Notes under the pieces: model-generated
What the model was told of the DNA's origin: nothing
The model's database searches: none
Seen by the model: only the letters and a program-made list of their open reading frames with translations
In this document: piece after piece, positions 9,786 to 18,881 of the stretch
How positions within the stretch are numbered: position 1 is the first letter of the stretch
Layout of the letters: every line of letters begins with the position of its first letter
Source: Paenibacillus camelliae
GTDB lineage: Bacteria; Bacillota; Bacilli; Paenibacillales; Paenibacillaceae
DNA length: 64,000 nucleotides
Direction of reading: 5' to 3'
NCBI RefSeq assembly: GCF_023715345.1
Contig: NZ_JAMBNY010000012.1
Coordinates: forward strand, 92,924 to 156,923
Translations under genes and position numbers: made by a program

Positions 9786-9815
9786 TTGCAACAACTTGTC
9801 TACTGCCATTATAAT
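9786..9815 (+). promoter_or_regulatory. Candidate sigma-A promoter upstream of the LCP gene
   Basis: TTGCAA (9786-9791) and TATAAT (9810-9815) with an 18-bp spacer, plus strand. If used, it gives a leader of about 245 nt that contains the repeat-derived hairpin at 9869-9932. The 9725-10062 gap holds nothing else I can identify. Confidence 0.45.
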
Positions 9816-9868
9816 TTGGTGATATGTAATCATACAAAAACTTCTAGCTAAATGTAAATGTTGTTCAG

Positions 9869-9932
9869 GTTCAAAATTTTGGCGATTACAAAGCACTCGG
9901 CGCTGCTTTGATCAAGAGTAGACTTTTTGAAC
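9869..9932 (+). repeat. Short, internally deleted relative of the structured repeat
   Basis: 64 bp beginning GTTCAAAA and ending GACTTTTTGAAC, the terminal sequences of the repeat family. Before the end comes TGATCAAGAG, matching the 3' region of full copies. A perfect 7-bp stem (CAAAGCA/TGCTTTG) lies inside. The core motif GCAGCGTACG is absent. Confidence 0.6.
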
Positions 9933-10062
9933 AACCTATAGGCAAACATAGTGGTGATTCAGTAATATGACCATGAACTAGTTTACCATAAAAGTAGCGA
10001 TGAGGTTGTCTATGATACGCATGAACATTATACACAGATATTGAAAGGGGACCAAACACGCG

Positions 10063-11112
10063 ATGCGTACTCGGTCAAAAAAACGCAAATCAAAGTGGTT
10101 ATTAACAATTATTCTTATCGTCATAGCACTTATTATTGGAGCAGCAGTTTATTGGGGATCAGGTGTTTTTAGTTCACTCGATGGACTACAGAAGGACTTA
10201 AAAGACTCCTTAATTAATCCAGAGAAGCCAGCCATCGAAGTCGAGGTACCAAAATGGGAAGGCAAAGAACGAGTGAACATTTTACTATTAGGCGGTGACG
10301 CTCGAGAGGCAGAGGAAAATGAGATGGCTCGCTCTGACTCGATGATCGTCGCATCCATCGATCCTGTTACGAAGCAAGCCAATCTGTTCAGTATTCTTCG
10401 TGATACGTACACAGACATAGAGGGCTACGGTAAAGGGCGAATTAATACAGCGATTACGCTTGGCGGAGCACCGTTAGCGATGCAAACTATTGGAGACTTG
10501 CTTGATCTAGAGATCCAATACTATCTGTATACCGATTTCGAAGGCTTCAAAGCACTAGTCGATGCGATTGGCGGCGTATATTATACGGTAGAAAAAAATA
10601 TGAAATATACCGATAATGCCGACAAAAACCGCTATGATATCGATCTAAAAGAGGGCTACCAGCTGCTTGATGGCGATAAGGCGCTACAGTATGTCCGTTT
10701 CCGTCATGACGCCATGAGTGATTATACGCGCACAGAGCGTCAGCGCAACTTCTTAATGACCGTTGCGAAAGAAATGCAATCGACTTGGAATATTATTCGC
10801 ATGAAGGAAATTATCGATAGCGTCTCACCTTATATCGATACTAATATTAGTGTGAATGATATGCTGAAGCTTGGTCAGCTGGGAGTAGGCCTACAAATCG
10901 GAGATAGTGCACAAATTCCTCCGTTTGACCTGCTTCGTGAAACGACAGTAGGTGGTGCTTCTGTATTGGGCTACTCAAGCAAGGAAGACATTCAAGGCTA
11001 TGTCCAAGAGGTGCTAACACCAAAGCCTGATCCAACCAATGATCCAGATGCTGCACTTAGCGACGCTGATGCACAAGCCGATGGGGCAGATAGTGCAGGC
11101 AGCACGAACTGA
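10063..11112 (+). CDS. LytR-CpsA-Psr (LCP) family cell wall polymer ligase
   Basis: 349 residues: short basic N-terminus, one membrane helix (about residues 10-30), then the extracellular LCP domain. Typical features are NILLLGGDAREAEE, RSDSMIVASIDP and the Arg-rich segment ALQYVRFRHDAMSDYTRTERQ. LCP enzymes attach undecaprenyl-linked glycopolymers (wall teichoic acid-like polymers) to peptidoglycan on the outer membrane face. A polar Asp/Ala-rich tail ends the protein. SD AAAGGGG lies before the ATG. Single-gene unit with a strong terminator. Confidence 0.93.
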   Translation: MRTRSKKRKSKWLLTIILIVIALIIGAAVYWGSGVFSSLDGLQKDLKDSLINPEKPAIEVEVPKWEGKERVNILLLGGDAREAEENEMARSDSMIVASIDPVTKQANLFSILRDTYTDIEGYGKGRINTAITLGGAPLAMQTIGDLLDLEIQYYLYTDFEGFKALVDAIGGVYYTVEKNMKYTDNADKNRYDIDLKEGYQLLDGDKALQYVRFRHDAMSDYTRTERQRNFLMTVAKEMQSTWNIIRMKEIIDSVSPYIDTNISVNDMLKLGQLGVGLQIGDSAQIPPFDLLRETTVGGASVLGYSSKEDIQGYVQEVLTPKPDPTNDPDAALSDADAQADGADSAGSTN

Positions 11113-11175
11113 CATTAACAAACTCGGCTTAGAATATGTTAAACTAAAGAGCAGTGATGCTCTATCATTACACGC

Positions 11176-11206
11176 AAAGCAGGAGCGATCAATCGCTCCT
11201 GCTTTT
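11176..11206 (+). terminator. Terminator after the LCP gene
   Basis: A 12-14 bp perfect stem (AAAGCAGGAGCG / CGCTCCTGCTTT) with a tight loop and a short T-run. Symmetric enough to work in either direction. Confidence 0.85.
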
Positions 11207-11252
11207 ATCGTTGTTGGACTGAGCCAATCCCTTATGTAAAAGGAGAATATTT

Positions 11253-12563
11253 ATGTTAAACGAAAGAAAACGCTCAGAGCAGCTTTATGAGGAGGCTCTG
11301 CAGCATATCGTCGGAGGAGTCAATTCTCCTTCGCGTTCATATAAGGCTGTCGGGGGTGGTGCACCCGTCTTTATGGAGCGCGCACAAGGCGCTTACTTCT
11401 ATGATGTCGACGGCAACAAATATATTGACTACTTAGCAGCCTATGGTCCGATCATTACCGGACATGCTCATCCTCACATTACTGAAGCGATTATTAAAGC
11501 TGCAACTAATGGTACGCTTTACGGTACACCGACAGAGCTTGAAATCCATCTTGCTAAAATGCTCAAATCTGCGATTCCTTCGATGGACAAGGTCCGTTTT
11601 GTAAACTCGGGAACTGAAGCCGTAATGACGACCATTCGTGTAGCACGCGCATATACCGGAAGAAACAAAATTATTAAATTTGCAGGATGCTACCATGGTC
11701 ATTCAGATCTCGTGCTTGTCGCTGCTGGCTCCGGTCCATCGACACTGGGCATCCCTGACAGTGCTGGTATTCCTACTAGCATCGCACATGAGGTCATTAC
11801 CGTTCCTTACAACGACATTCCTGCTTTGAAGGAGGCTTTGGAGCGCTGGGGAGATGAAACCGCCGCGGTTATGATCGAACCGATTGTTGGTAACTTCGGC
11901 ATGGTTATGCCACATCCAGGCTACTTAGAGGCTGTATGCTCTTTGTCTAGAGCAGCAGGAGCACTAGTCATCTACGATGAGGTCATTAGCGCATTCCGCT
12001 TCCATTACGGCTCATCTCAAACGTATGCTGCTTTCCCTGACCATCAAGCAATCGAGCCGGATCTTACCGCTCTTGGGAAAATCATTGGCGGTGGTCTTCC
12101 AATCGGTGCTTATGGCGGACGCAAGGATATTATGGAGAAGGTTGCACCGCTGGGCCCTGCTTATCAAGCAGGAACGATGGCAGGCAACCCTGCATCTATT
12201 TCTGCAGGTATCGCATGCTTAGAGGTGCTGCAAACTCCAGGCATCTATGAGCGCATGGATCAACTAGCGACTAAGCTTAAGCAAGGCTTGCTCGATGCAG
12301 CTAAGCAGTCTAATATCGCATTAACCGTTAATCAGATCCGCGGCTCGTTATCGACACACTTCTGTAATCATGAGGTGACAAACTACGATCAGGCACTTGA
12401 TACCGACGGTGAATTGTTTGGACGATTCTTTAAAGGTATGCTCGAGCGCGGCATTAACCTTGCACCTTCGAAGTATGAGGCATGGTTCTTAACGACAGAG
12501 CATACTGAAGCAGATATTGATCAAACGATCGAAGCGGCACACGAGGTTATGTCGAAACTATAG
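11253..12563 (+). CDS. gsaB: Glutamate-1-semialdehyde 2,1-aminomutase, GsaB type
   Basis: 436 residues. PLP enzyme converting glutamate-1-semialdehyde to 5-aminolevulinate in the C5 haem pathway. [40 protein letters not shown] and [15 protein letters not shown] (PLP lysine in GK) are present. The sequence is closer to Bacillus GsaB than to HemL in segments such as [17 protein letters not shown] and [15 protein letters not shown]. It lies outside any hem operon here, which supports the paralogue assignment. AAAGGAG sits ahead of the ATG. The next gene begins 90 bp downstream with no terminator between, so co-transcription is possible. Confidence 0.93.
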   Translation: MLNERKRSEQLYEEALQHIVGGVNSPSRSYKAVGGGAPVFMERAQGAYFYDVDGNKYIDYLAAYGPIITGHAHPHITEAIIKAATNGTLYGTPTELEIHLAKMLKSAIPSMDKVRFVNSGTEAVMTTIRVARAYTGRNKIIKFAGCYHGHSDLVLVAAGSGPSTLGIPDSAGIPTSIAHEVITVPYNDIPALKEALERWGDETAAVMIEPIVGNFGMVMPHPGYLEAVCSLSRAAGALVIYDEVISAFRFHYGSSQTYAAFPDHQAIEPDLTALGKIIGGGLPIGAYGGRKDIMEKVAPLGPAYQAGTMAGNPASISAGIACLEVLQTPGIYERMDQLATKLKQGLLDAAKQSNIALTVNQIRGSLSTHFCNHEVTNYDQALDTDGELFGRFFKGMLERGINLAPSKYEAWFLTTEHTEADIDQTIEAAHEVMSKL

Positions 12564-12653
12564 TAGAAGCAGGTCTGTATTGTATTGAGGTTAACTGAAT
12601 AAACTAAAGCATTTGAATACAACAACATTAGACTACATATAAGGAGGTGCTTT

Positions 12654-13934
12654 ATGAATATTCAATATTTACATCCTTCAGATCAAATTGTCATGATGAT
12701 GGAACGAATATACAGGTATGGTATGACAACGACCTCCGGTGGAAATCTATCGATCGTTGATGAGAACGGCGATATGTGGATTACACCTGCCGGCGTAGAC
12801 AAGGGAGAGCTGACACGTCAAGATATCGTTTGTGTAAAGGCTGACGGCACAATTGTTGGAAAGCATCGTCCATCTAGTGAGTTTCCATTCCATAAGCTAA
12901 TCTACGAGCAGCGACCAGATCTTAAAGCAGTCCTTCATGCACATCCTCCTGCACTTATTGCATTCAGTATTGTGAGGCAAATTCCAAACGTTGCTATGCT
13001 GCCTCATGATTACCGAGTGTGTGGCACAGTTGGCATGGCACCTTATGGACTGCCGGGCAGTATGGAGCTTGGAAACAATATCGCGCAGGTCTTCTCCACT
13101 GGCATTAATACGGTCATGCTTGAGAATCATGGTGTCGTCGTAGGCGGCGAAACGATGTTCGAGGCGTTCCAGCGCTTTGAGACATTAGAGTATTGTGCAC
13201 GTCTAGAGATTAATGCTAGACGTATCGGTACGCCAGTCGAGCTTATTACGAAGGTCGACATCGTTGCCCATGAACCAGAGCTCGATGAGTTCGTACCGTC
13301 AGTGATTAGCAGTGAAGAGCGTGAGGCTCGCCGTGAGATGTGCAAGCTTATACATCGCTCCTATGAACAGCAGCTCTTTACGAGCACGCAGGGAACCTTC
13401 TCACAGCGCTTATCTGATGGCTCTATCCTTACGACGCCATTCGATATGGACCGTAAATATTTGCAACCTGAAGATCTCGTCCGTATTAAGGACGGCAAGC
13501 GAGAAGCAGGAAAAGTGCCTAGCCGCTCTATTAAGCTGCAAACAGCTATTTATGAGGCTCAGCCTCATATACGCTCAATTATATTGGCGCACCCACCGAA
13601 CATTATGGCCTTTGCCATTACAGGTGAGGTATTCGATTCGCGCATGATTCCTGAGAGCTACATCCTGCTGCGTGATATTCCTAAGGTACCGCATGATGAT
13701 CTGTACACGAAGGAAAATGAGGTTGCTCAGCTGCTGACGCCGCAAACCCCGATCGTAATCGGTCAAAATTGCTGTGCCATCGTAACGGGCACTAGTCTGC
13801 TAAGCACCTTCGATCGTTTGGAGGTTGCCGAATACAGTGCGATGGCCGTTATTTCTGCTAAAGCGCTAGGTAACATTATTCATATGGAGCCTGCGCGTAT
13901 CGAGGAAATCGACATAGCCTTTAAGCTAAAATAA
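12654..13934 (+). CDS. Double-domain class II aldolase/adducin family protein
   Basis: 426 residues with two aldolase-class-II domains. Domain 1 (about 1-205) keeps the pattern SGGNLSI, SSEFPFHKLIY, AVLHAHPP (metal His-x-His) and MLENHGVVV (third His). Domain 2 (about 220-426) has the same layout but PSRSIKLQ in place of SSE, LAHPPN with one His only, and QNCCAIV instead of the H-G pair. Domain 2 is therefore probably non-catalytic. Such enzymes act on sugar phosphates or related aldols (fuculose-phosphate aldolase family); the substrate is not evident. SD AAGGAGG is strong. Confidence 0.85.
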   Translation: MNIQYLHPSDQIVMMMERIYRYGMTTTSGGNLSIVDENGDMWITPAGVDKGELTRQDIVCVKADGTIVGKHRPSSEFPFHKLIYEQRPDLKAVLHAHPPALIAFSIVRQIPNVAMLPHDYRVCGTVGMAPYGLPGSMELGNNIAQVFSTGINTVMLENHGVVVGGETMFEAFQRFETLEYCARLEINARRIGTPVELITKVDIVAHEPELDEFVPSVISSEEREARREMCKLIHRSYEQQLFTSTQGTFSQRLSDGSILTTPFDMDRKYLQPEDLVRIKDGKREAGKVPSRSIKLQTAIYEAQPHIRSIILAHPPNIMAFAITGEVFDSRMIPESYILLRDIPKVPHDDLYTKENEVAQLLTPQTPIVIGQNCCAIVTGTSLLSTFDRLEVAEYSAMAVISAKALGNIIHMEPARIEEIDIAFKLK

Positions 13935-13944
13935 TATGAAATAG

Positions 13945-13997
13945 ATAGCGCCGATAAGCATGTATTCAGTATGGAATACTAGCTATCGGCGCTTTTG
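13945..13997 (+). terminator. Terminator after the aldolase gene
   Basis: AGCGCCGATA (13947-13956) pairs perfectly with TATCGGCGCT (13984-13993), followed by a short T-run. The 27-nt loop can form an inner weak stem. Confidence 0.8.
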
Positions 13998-14075
13998 CAT
14001 AGGAGCTTATATCATCAATAATGCTTCAACTGGACCATTCACTGTTTACTCGCTAGCCTCTGTCTATTAACTACG

Positions 14076-14591
14076 TTAATGAGCTGCTTCCGAACAAGCT
14101 TGCTCATGGCTTAGCAGCTTCTCTTTCATTCCAATTCCCCCAGCACTAAAGCCTGTCAGCTTGCCGTTGGATCCGATAACACGGTGACAGGGGACAACAA
14201 TCATGACCGGATTTTTGCCGATGGCACCGCCTACTGCTCTGACTGCGGCGCGATTTCCAACGGAAACTGCAATGTCTAGGTAGCTTACCGTCTTGCCATA
14301 CGGAATAGTTTTCAGTGCATCCCATACTCGCTGTTGAAATGTCGTTCCACGTAAATCTAGCGGACAATCGAAGGAGCTTCGTTCGCCACTCCAGTATTGC
14401 AACAGCTGCTCAATATAGCCCTGAAGCTCCGCATCGTTTTTAATCAATTCCGCTTGCTCAATATGCTTGCTGCACCAACGTTCTAGCTGTTCGACATCAT
14501 CATTTACATCGATGTAGCATAGTCCTTGCTCTGTCGCTGCAACGATATAATTAACATCATTAACATCTAACTTGCTCCAATATACGTTCAA
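14076..14591 (-). CDS. ogt: Methylated-DNA--protein-cysteine S-methyltransferase
   Basis: 171 residues from TTG at 14591, chosen because GGAGG (14601-14605) lies 9 nt upstream and this gives the normal Ogt/AdaB length. A longer frame with an ATG at 14657 exists, but its extra N-terminus would be encoded by the repeat element at 14630-14833. The active site is IVVPCHRVIGSNG with the methyl-accepting Cys in PCHR. The helix-turn-helix region YGKTVSYLDIA and GNRAAVRAVGGAIGKNP are present. It transfers alkyl groups from O6-alkylguanine to itself. No SAM or AraC domain is fused. Confidence 0.92.
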   Translation of the reverse strand: MNVYWSKLDVNDVNYIVAATEQGLCYIDVNDDVEQLERWCSKHIEQAELIKNDAELQGYIEQLLQYWSGERSSFDCPLDLRGTTFQQRVWDALKTIPYGKTVSYLDIAVSVGNRAAVRAVGGAIGKNPVMIVVPCHRVIGSNGKLTGFSAGGIGMKEKLLSHEQACSEAAH

Positions 14592-14629
14592 GCAATTATT
14601 CCTCCAATCTCTAACTTTATTAAAATAAA

Positions 14630-14833
14630 GTTCAATAAGCTCAGGCTTCAGGACCAAGAAGATTGGACGCTAGTAGAAAACGAGTAGCGCAGCGTACGAT
14701 TTTGGTACGTGAGCAACTACAATGTTTTTGCAGAAAACATGTATCGGAAGCATAATCTTCGCTAGCGTTCAATATTCGACGCCGAGTTTACTACAAACTC
14801 GTAACCTCGTCATCAAGCCAGTGCTTATTGAAC
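14630..14833 (+). repeat. Full single copy of the structured repeat (204 bp)
   Basis: Begins GTTCAATAAGC and ends GCTTATTGAAC, an 11-bp perfect terminal inverted repeat that differs from the GTTCAAAAAG version of other copies at matching positions on both arms. The core GCAGCGTACG...TTGGTACGTGAGCA is at about 14689-14715. An inner helix joins GAAGATTGGACGCTAG with CTAGCGTTCAATATTC. It carries an extra ~30-bp insertion relative to the 169-bp copy at 21595. Confidence 0.9.
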
Positions 14834-14844
14834 TTCCTCTAAAT

Positions 14845-14880
14845 AGAAAAATGGGACAAGCTGCTTGCAGCAAGTCCCAT
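14845..14880 (-). terminator. Terminator after the chemoreceptor gene
   Basis: ATGGGAC..GCTGC and its complement form a 15-nt-armed hairpin (14851-14880), followed on the minus strand by TTTTTCTATTT. It starts 7 bp after the stop codon. Confidence 0.9.
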
Positions 14881-14886
14881 CTTGTC

Positions 14887-16167
14887 CTATGTTCTAAAGT
14901 ATGAGGCCTTCTCTAATAATTCTGTTGACTTCATGCGCAGCTCGTCCGTCGATGCCGCAATTTCCTCCATGATCGCAGCTTGCTGCTGAGACGTATCATG
15001 AACGCTTTCCGCACCTTCACGGATGTTTTGCGCAACCTGAGCAACCTTACTTGTTTGCTCACGTGATTCCCTAACTTGCTTTGCTTGAATTTCAAGCAGC
15101 TGAGCCATTTTTTCAACGGTAGCAGACACACTTTCTGCTTCCTCTTTTACTTCTTGGAAGGCTTTAGCGAACTGTTCGCCATTTTCAGCTTCCTGACTCG
15201 ATAGCTCATATTGCTTCGTAATCGACTGAACTGCTGCCGATACTCCATGCTGCACCTGCTCAATGAGCTGGCGAATTTCATCAACCGCATGACCACTGCT
15301 ATCTGCAAGCGTCTTGACTTCCTGTGCAACGACAACGAAGCCTCTCCCCTCTTCTCCTGCACGTGCTGCTTCAATCGCTGCATTCAGTGCAAGCAGGTGA
15401 GTTTGCTCAGCGATACCGCCAACGACACTCGATATATTTCCTATTTGTTCAGCAAGCTCACTAAGCTGCTGAATCGTTTCTAGTGATCCTCGATTCAATT
15501 GCTCTAAATGACGCATCCCTTCAACTAGTGAATGGAATACCTCTTCACTTTGTGTAGCTGCCGCATTCATATGCTCCGTGCGCTGCTTCGCAACGCTTGC
15601 CTCTTCCTGCATATTTAATGCAGACTGATATAGCTCGTCTGCTGCAGTGTGAAGCAGATTCGTCGAGCTTGCCTGCATCGAGGTACCGGATGTAATTTGC
15701 TCTGATTGAATAGTTAGCCCCTCTAGCTGTGCCGCAGTTTGACTAACAGCTCCTTGCAGCTCTTGCACATGTCGGTCAGTGAGCGAGGAATTCGCTTTAA
15801 TGCTAGTAACGATCGTACGCAGCTGCTCTGTCATTTTATTAACAGCCTCTGCAAGCTGATACATTTCGTCACGTGAACGAACCTCGATCGCAGCAACATT
15901 CAAGTTCCCTTTCGCTGCTTCAGTCACCGTATCGGTAACAGCAACTAATGGCTTAAGCATCCAACGTGATGCAACATAACCGAACAAGCCTGTCCAAAAA
16001 ACACCTACTGCTAATGTTCCTACTACGAATAGCCATGTTGGTATACTAGAGAATAGATCTAGCTGACCAAGAATAAGAAGTACAAACGCACTTGTCGCAT
16101 ATGTAATCGCGGATACGATCGTAATTCCAAGTACCATTTTTCTGACGATACTTTTACGAATAAACAT
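14887..16167 (-). CDS. Methyl-accepting chemotaxis protein without a large sensor domain
   Basis: 426 residues. Two hydrophobic helices (about 10-32 and 42-65) are separated by only about ten residues, so there is essentially no extracellular ligand domain. A HAMP region follows (about 65-120), then a long coiled-coil signalling domain with the hairpin tip [21 protein letters not shown]. It should bind CheA/CheW. Sensing may be through the membrane, the HAMP region or a partner protein. It lies 30 bp after the inositol-phosphatase-family gene, likely the same transcript. Confidence 0.92.
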   Translation of the reverse strand: MFIRKSIVRKMVLGITIVSAITYATSAFVLLILGQLDLFSSIPTWLFVVGTLAVGVFWTGLFGYVASRWMLKPLVAVTDTVTEAAKGNLNVAAIEVRSRDEMYQLAEAVNKMTEQLRTIVTSIKANSSLTDRHVQELQGAVSQTAAQLEGLTIQSEQITSGTSMQASSTNLLHTAADELYQSALNMQEEASVAKQRTEHMNAAATQSEEVFHSLVEGMRHLEQLNRGSLETIQQLSELAEQIGNISSVVGGIAEQTHLLALNAAIEAARAGEEGRGFVVVAQEVKTLADSSGHAVDEIRQLIEQVQHGVSAAVQSITKQYELSSQEAENGEQFAKAFQEVKEEAESVSATVEKMAQLLEIQAKQVRESREQTSKVAQVAQNIREGAESVHDTSQQQAAIMEEIAASTDELRMKSTELLEKASYFRT

Positions 16168-16197
16168 AAATTCGCTCCTTTTTATTTAGAGTATCTA

Positions 16198-17058
16198 TTA
16201 CTTATTATAGTTATCAAAAGAGCTTTGCAGCTGCTGCAGCAATGGTTGATGGATATGACCGTTCGATGCTACAACATCTCGTGCTTCAAGGTGATAAGGC
16301 TGACCATGGCGATCGGTTACTGTGCCGCCTGCTTCTTGAATAATAAGCGAGCCAGCTGCCAAATCCCAGCTATTCAAGTTATATTCAAAAAAGCCCGTTA
16401 ATCGTCCTGCAGCGACATAAGCAAGATGCAGAGCGGCAGATCCAACTGCACGTATATTGCGGACCTGTGGTGCTAGCTGGGCAATCGCATGCAAATTAAG
16501 CGGAAGGGCATAGCTCTGATCCGGTGGAAATCCGGAAGCGATCAAGCTTTCTTGTAGCGTCTGCTCCTGGGAAACGGCAAGACGTTTACCATGTACGTAA
16601 GCACCTTTCCCTTTCTCCGCAACAAACAATTCATCAGAGCTCGGATCGTAGATCACGCCAACGATAACTTCGCCTTTATGAGCAAGTGCGATCGATATAC
16701 AATAGTATGGAAAGCCGTGGATATAGTTCGTTGTCCCGTCAATGGGGTCAACAATCCACAAGTACTCTGCATCCTTCGCACTAGCAATCGCCTTCGAGGA
16801 TGCCTCTGCGCCTGGTTCAACGCCTTCTTCTCCGAGAAAAGCATGCTGTGGGAAGTGTGTACTAATTAAATTGCGAATCAAACGTTCTGAGCCTTTGTCG
16901 ATTTCTGTAACTAAATCAGATGCAGAAACCTTTTGATTCAGCTTCAGTGCAGTGCCAAGCTTCGTTTTCACCCATTCTCCTGCCTTAGCAGCACTGTTAA
17001 TGGCTACAGCTGTAAAGCTTTTGCTGCCTACAACGGAGGGCAATTGTTTCTCGTTCAT
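16198..17058 (-). CDS. suhB: Inositol monophosphatase family protein
   Basis: 286 residues, normal for the family. Metal-site motifs are present: GEEG (about residue 76), WIVDPIDGTTNYIHG and WDLAAGSLIIQEAGG. The enzyme hydrolyses phosphate monoesters of the inositol phosphate, PAP or sugar bisphosphate class with Mg; exact substrate unknown. GGGTGATC precedes the ATG. It is the first gene of a two-gene unit with the chemoreceptor; no functional link is obvious. Confidence 0.9.
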   Translation of the reverse strand: MNEKQLPSVVGSKSFTAVAINSAAKAGEWVKTKLGTALKLNQKVSASDLVTEIDKGSERLIRNLISTHFPQHAFLGEEGVEPGAEASSKAIASAKDAEYLWIVDPIDGTTNYIHGFPYYCISIALAHKGEVIVGVIYDPSSDELFVAEKGKGAYVHGKRLAVSQEQTLQESLIASGFPPDQSYALPLNLHAIAQLAPQVRNIRAVGSAALHLAYVAAGRLTGFFEYNLNSWDLAAGSLIIQEAGGTVTDRHGQPYHLEARDVVASNGHIHQPLLQQLQSSFDNYNK

Positions 17059-17253
17059 ATATGATCACCCTTTCATTGATGATTACTATCTATTGACTCT
17101 ATGCTATAGCTATTAATGCCTTCAAGTATTTCTACATAGCTGTCTGTCTACTTCCATATTAGTACAAAATTCGATAACACTCAAACATTGTTTCATAGAA
17201 TTACAAAAATAATACCTCTTTATTAAAACGTTTACAAAAATGTTCATATAAAC

Positions 17254-17293
17254 GTGAACCAGCATAATAGCTTGATGCTTTATGCTGGTTCAC
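17254..17293 (-). terminator. Terminator after uvsE
   Basis: Perfect 14-bp stem (GTGAACCAGCATAA / TTATGCTGGTTCAC) with a 12-nt loop, 14 bp after the uvsE stop. The T-run is weak on the minus strand. The rest of 17059-17306 contains nothing I recognise. Confidence 0.75.
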
Positions 17294-17306
17294 TTCTTCT
17301 ACTTTT

Positions 17307-18323
17307 TTAGGTCAACTCAATCGCTCCATTATTTAACACGACGATATGCTCATGCTGCTGAGCTTTCACTCGAAAATCATCCATTAGCTGGAATAGAGCA
17401 GCATCTTTAGCCTTCGCCTCTAGCATACAATCGATAGCCGATGCATGCTGCTTGGCCTGCTGTAAGAAATGAAGCAGCGGCTCTACCTCAACATAATCGG
17501 CATGACCACGCGGATCGCTTAAGCTTCTCGGACTGGACGAGTGAATTTTAACTGGCAGCTCATCAAGCGTAACATTAAGCCTCTCACACTCGCGTGTCCA
17601 CGTAGCAACGATACGCGGCCAGTAGTAATGGATTAGCTCATCCTCCGTTATCGAACCTGGATTGACCCAGTGATGATGGATATCGAGCACCATTGGTACG
17701 CCGACAGCCTCTGCAGCCGCAAGAGTTTCAGCTACATTGAACGTTTTATCGTCATTTTCCAGCGTAACTCTATGTCTAATCCTTGCGGGCAGCTCACTAA
17801 ATTGCTGTATGAATCGTTTCCCTGCCGTCTCCTTATCACCGTACGCGCCACCCATGTGGATGTTGCATTTGCTTTTCTCATCTAGCCCCATTGCCTCAAG
17901 CATGGCGACATGGTATTCCATATCTCGTATAGAGCTCTTGAGCACCTCTTCACGTGGCGTGCTGAATACACAAAAATGGTCGGGGTGAAGGGAAACACGC
18001 ATCCCTTTATCCTTCACAAACTGACCGATCGCTTGAAACGGCTCAGCAAGCTTGTCGTAAGGGACCCAGTCCTCGAGCGCTGCATGGGTAGCAAGTGGAA
18101 TTAGCTTAGAGGAAAAGCGGTACACCATAATGTCATTGCCGTAGCAATGCTTAAGCAGCCGCAGCGTATTGTGCAAGTTCGTATTTGCGATTTGCTCTAA
18201 ACGCCCAAGCGCTGCCTCACGGTCTGCAAGCTTGGAAAAGCTGGCATAGGTCATCGTTTTGGACGGTGACGATTCCTTTAGCTCTAAGCTTAATGCAACA
18301 AAGCCAAATCTAACTCTTGTCAT
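17307..18323 (-). CDS. uvsE: UV DNA damage endonuclease UvsE
   Basis: 338 residues. TIM-barrel UVDE family: an N-terminal RFGFVALS segment, then VSLHPDHFCVFSTP, CNIHMGGAYGDKE, VTLENDD and VLDIHHHWVNPG, which carry the metal-binding His/Glu/Asp residues. It nicks DNA 5' of UV photoproducts in an alternative excision repair path. The start codon shares its A with the stop of the upstream small protein (TAATG at 18321-18325) and an SD (GGAGAAC) precedes it, so the two are translationally coupled. Ends at a strong hairpin. Confidence 0.94.
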   Translation of the reverse strand: MTRVRFGFVALSLELKESSPSKTMTYASFSKLADREAALGRLEQIANTNLHNTLRLLKHCYGNDIMVYRFSSKLIPLATHAALEDWVPYDKLAEPFQAIGQFVKDKGMRVSLHPDHFCVFSTPREEVLKSSIRDMEYHVAMLEAMGLDEKSKCNIHMGGAYGDKETAGKRFIQQFSELPARIRHRVTLENDDKTFNVAETLAAAEAVGVPMVLDIHHHWVNPGSITEDELIHYYWPRIVATWTRECERLNVTLDELPVKIHSSSPRSLSDPRGHADYVEVEPLLHFLQQAKQHASAIDCMLEAKAKDAALFQLMDDFRVKAQQHEHIVVLNNGAIELT

Positions 18324-18637
18324 TACTGTTCTCCAAAAAACATCTCCTCGGCAAGCGCAGTTTGTACACGTGCCTCTTCTTCTGTTAATTTGCGAACGAG
18401 CTCCATCTCAACCTGAGTCACTTCTTCACCTTGAAAGTTAATTTCAGCGATAGAAGCTAATACACGAACAATAGCAATTGCTTGATTGGAGGGGGTATAT
18501 GCTATAACCTTTTGTCCGGTTGGATAGACTCGAAAGCCCTTCTTCACCATCTTACCCTTTCCGTACTCCAACAATTCATATAATTCCTGATCTGATTTGA
18601 ATTTACATACTGAATTAAATTCTGTTTGAAATCCCAT
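18323..18637 (-). CDS. Small conserved protein, possibly DUF2584-like, coupled to uvsE
   Basis: 104 residues, no signal peptide or membrane helix. The opening MGFQTEFNSVCKF, the middle KKGFRVYPTG and the following beta-rich segment resemble my memory of the Bacillus DUF2584 family, but the C-terminal 20 residues are extra. This is a weak assignment. The stop overlaps the uvsE start by one base, which ties its expression to UV-damage repair. Function unknown. Confidence 0.7.
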   Translation of the reverse strand: MGFQTEFNSVCKFKSDQELYELLEYGKGKMVKKGFRVYPTGQKVIAYTPSNQAIAIVRVLASIAEINFQGEEVTQVEMELVRKLTEEEARVQTALAEEMFFGEQ

Positions 18638-18791
18638 TCATATCCCTCGCGATCTATAATCATCTTATTTCATTGTATAATGTTTAATCTTGTTCAGTAT
18701 ATCGAAAATTAGCCCATATAGCCATAAATTCATCATGATCAAAGGTACTTTCTCCCCTACACTCGCAGTTGTTTAAGTAGAAGGCTGCATG

Positions 18792-18852
18792 AAAAAAGCA
18801 TCCTATAGCATGTATTCGTTTTTCGATCGAATCATGCCAATAAGATGCTTTT
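18792..18852 (-). terminator. Terminator after ddl with nested stems
   Basis: Outer stem AAAAGCATC/GATGCTTTT, inner stem GCATG-ATTCG/CGAAT-CATGC. On the minus strand the outer arm runs into TTTTTT. Lies 30 bp after the ddl stop. Confidence 0.8.
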
Positions 18853-18881
18853 AGGTTGTATGGACTCTAGTAATCGCAATG

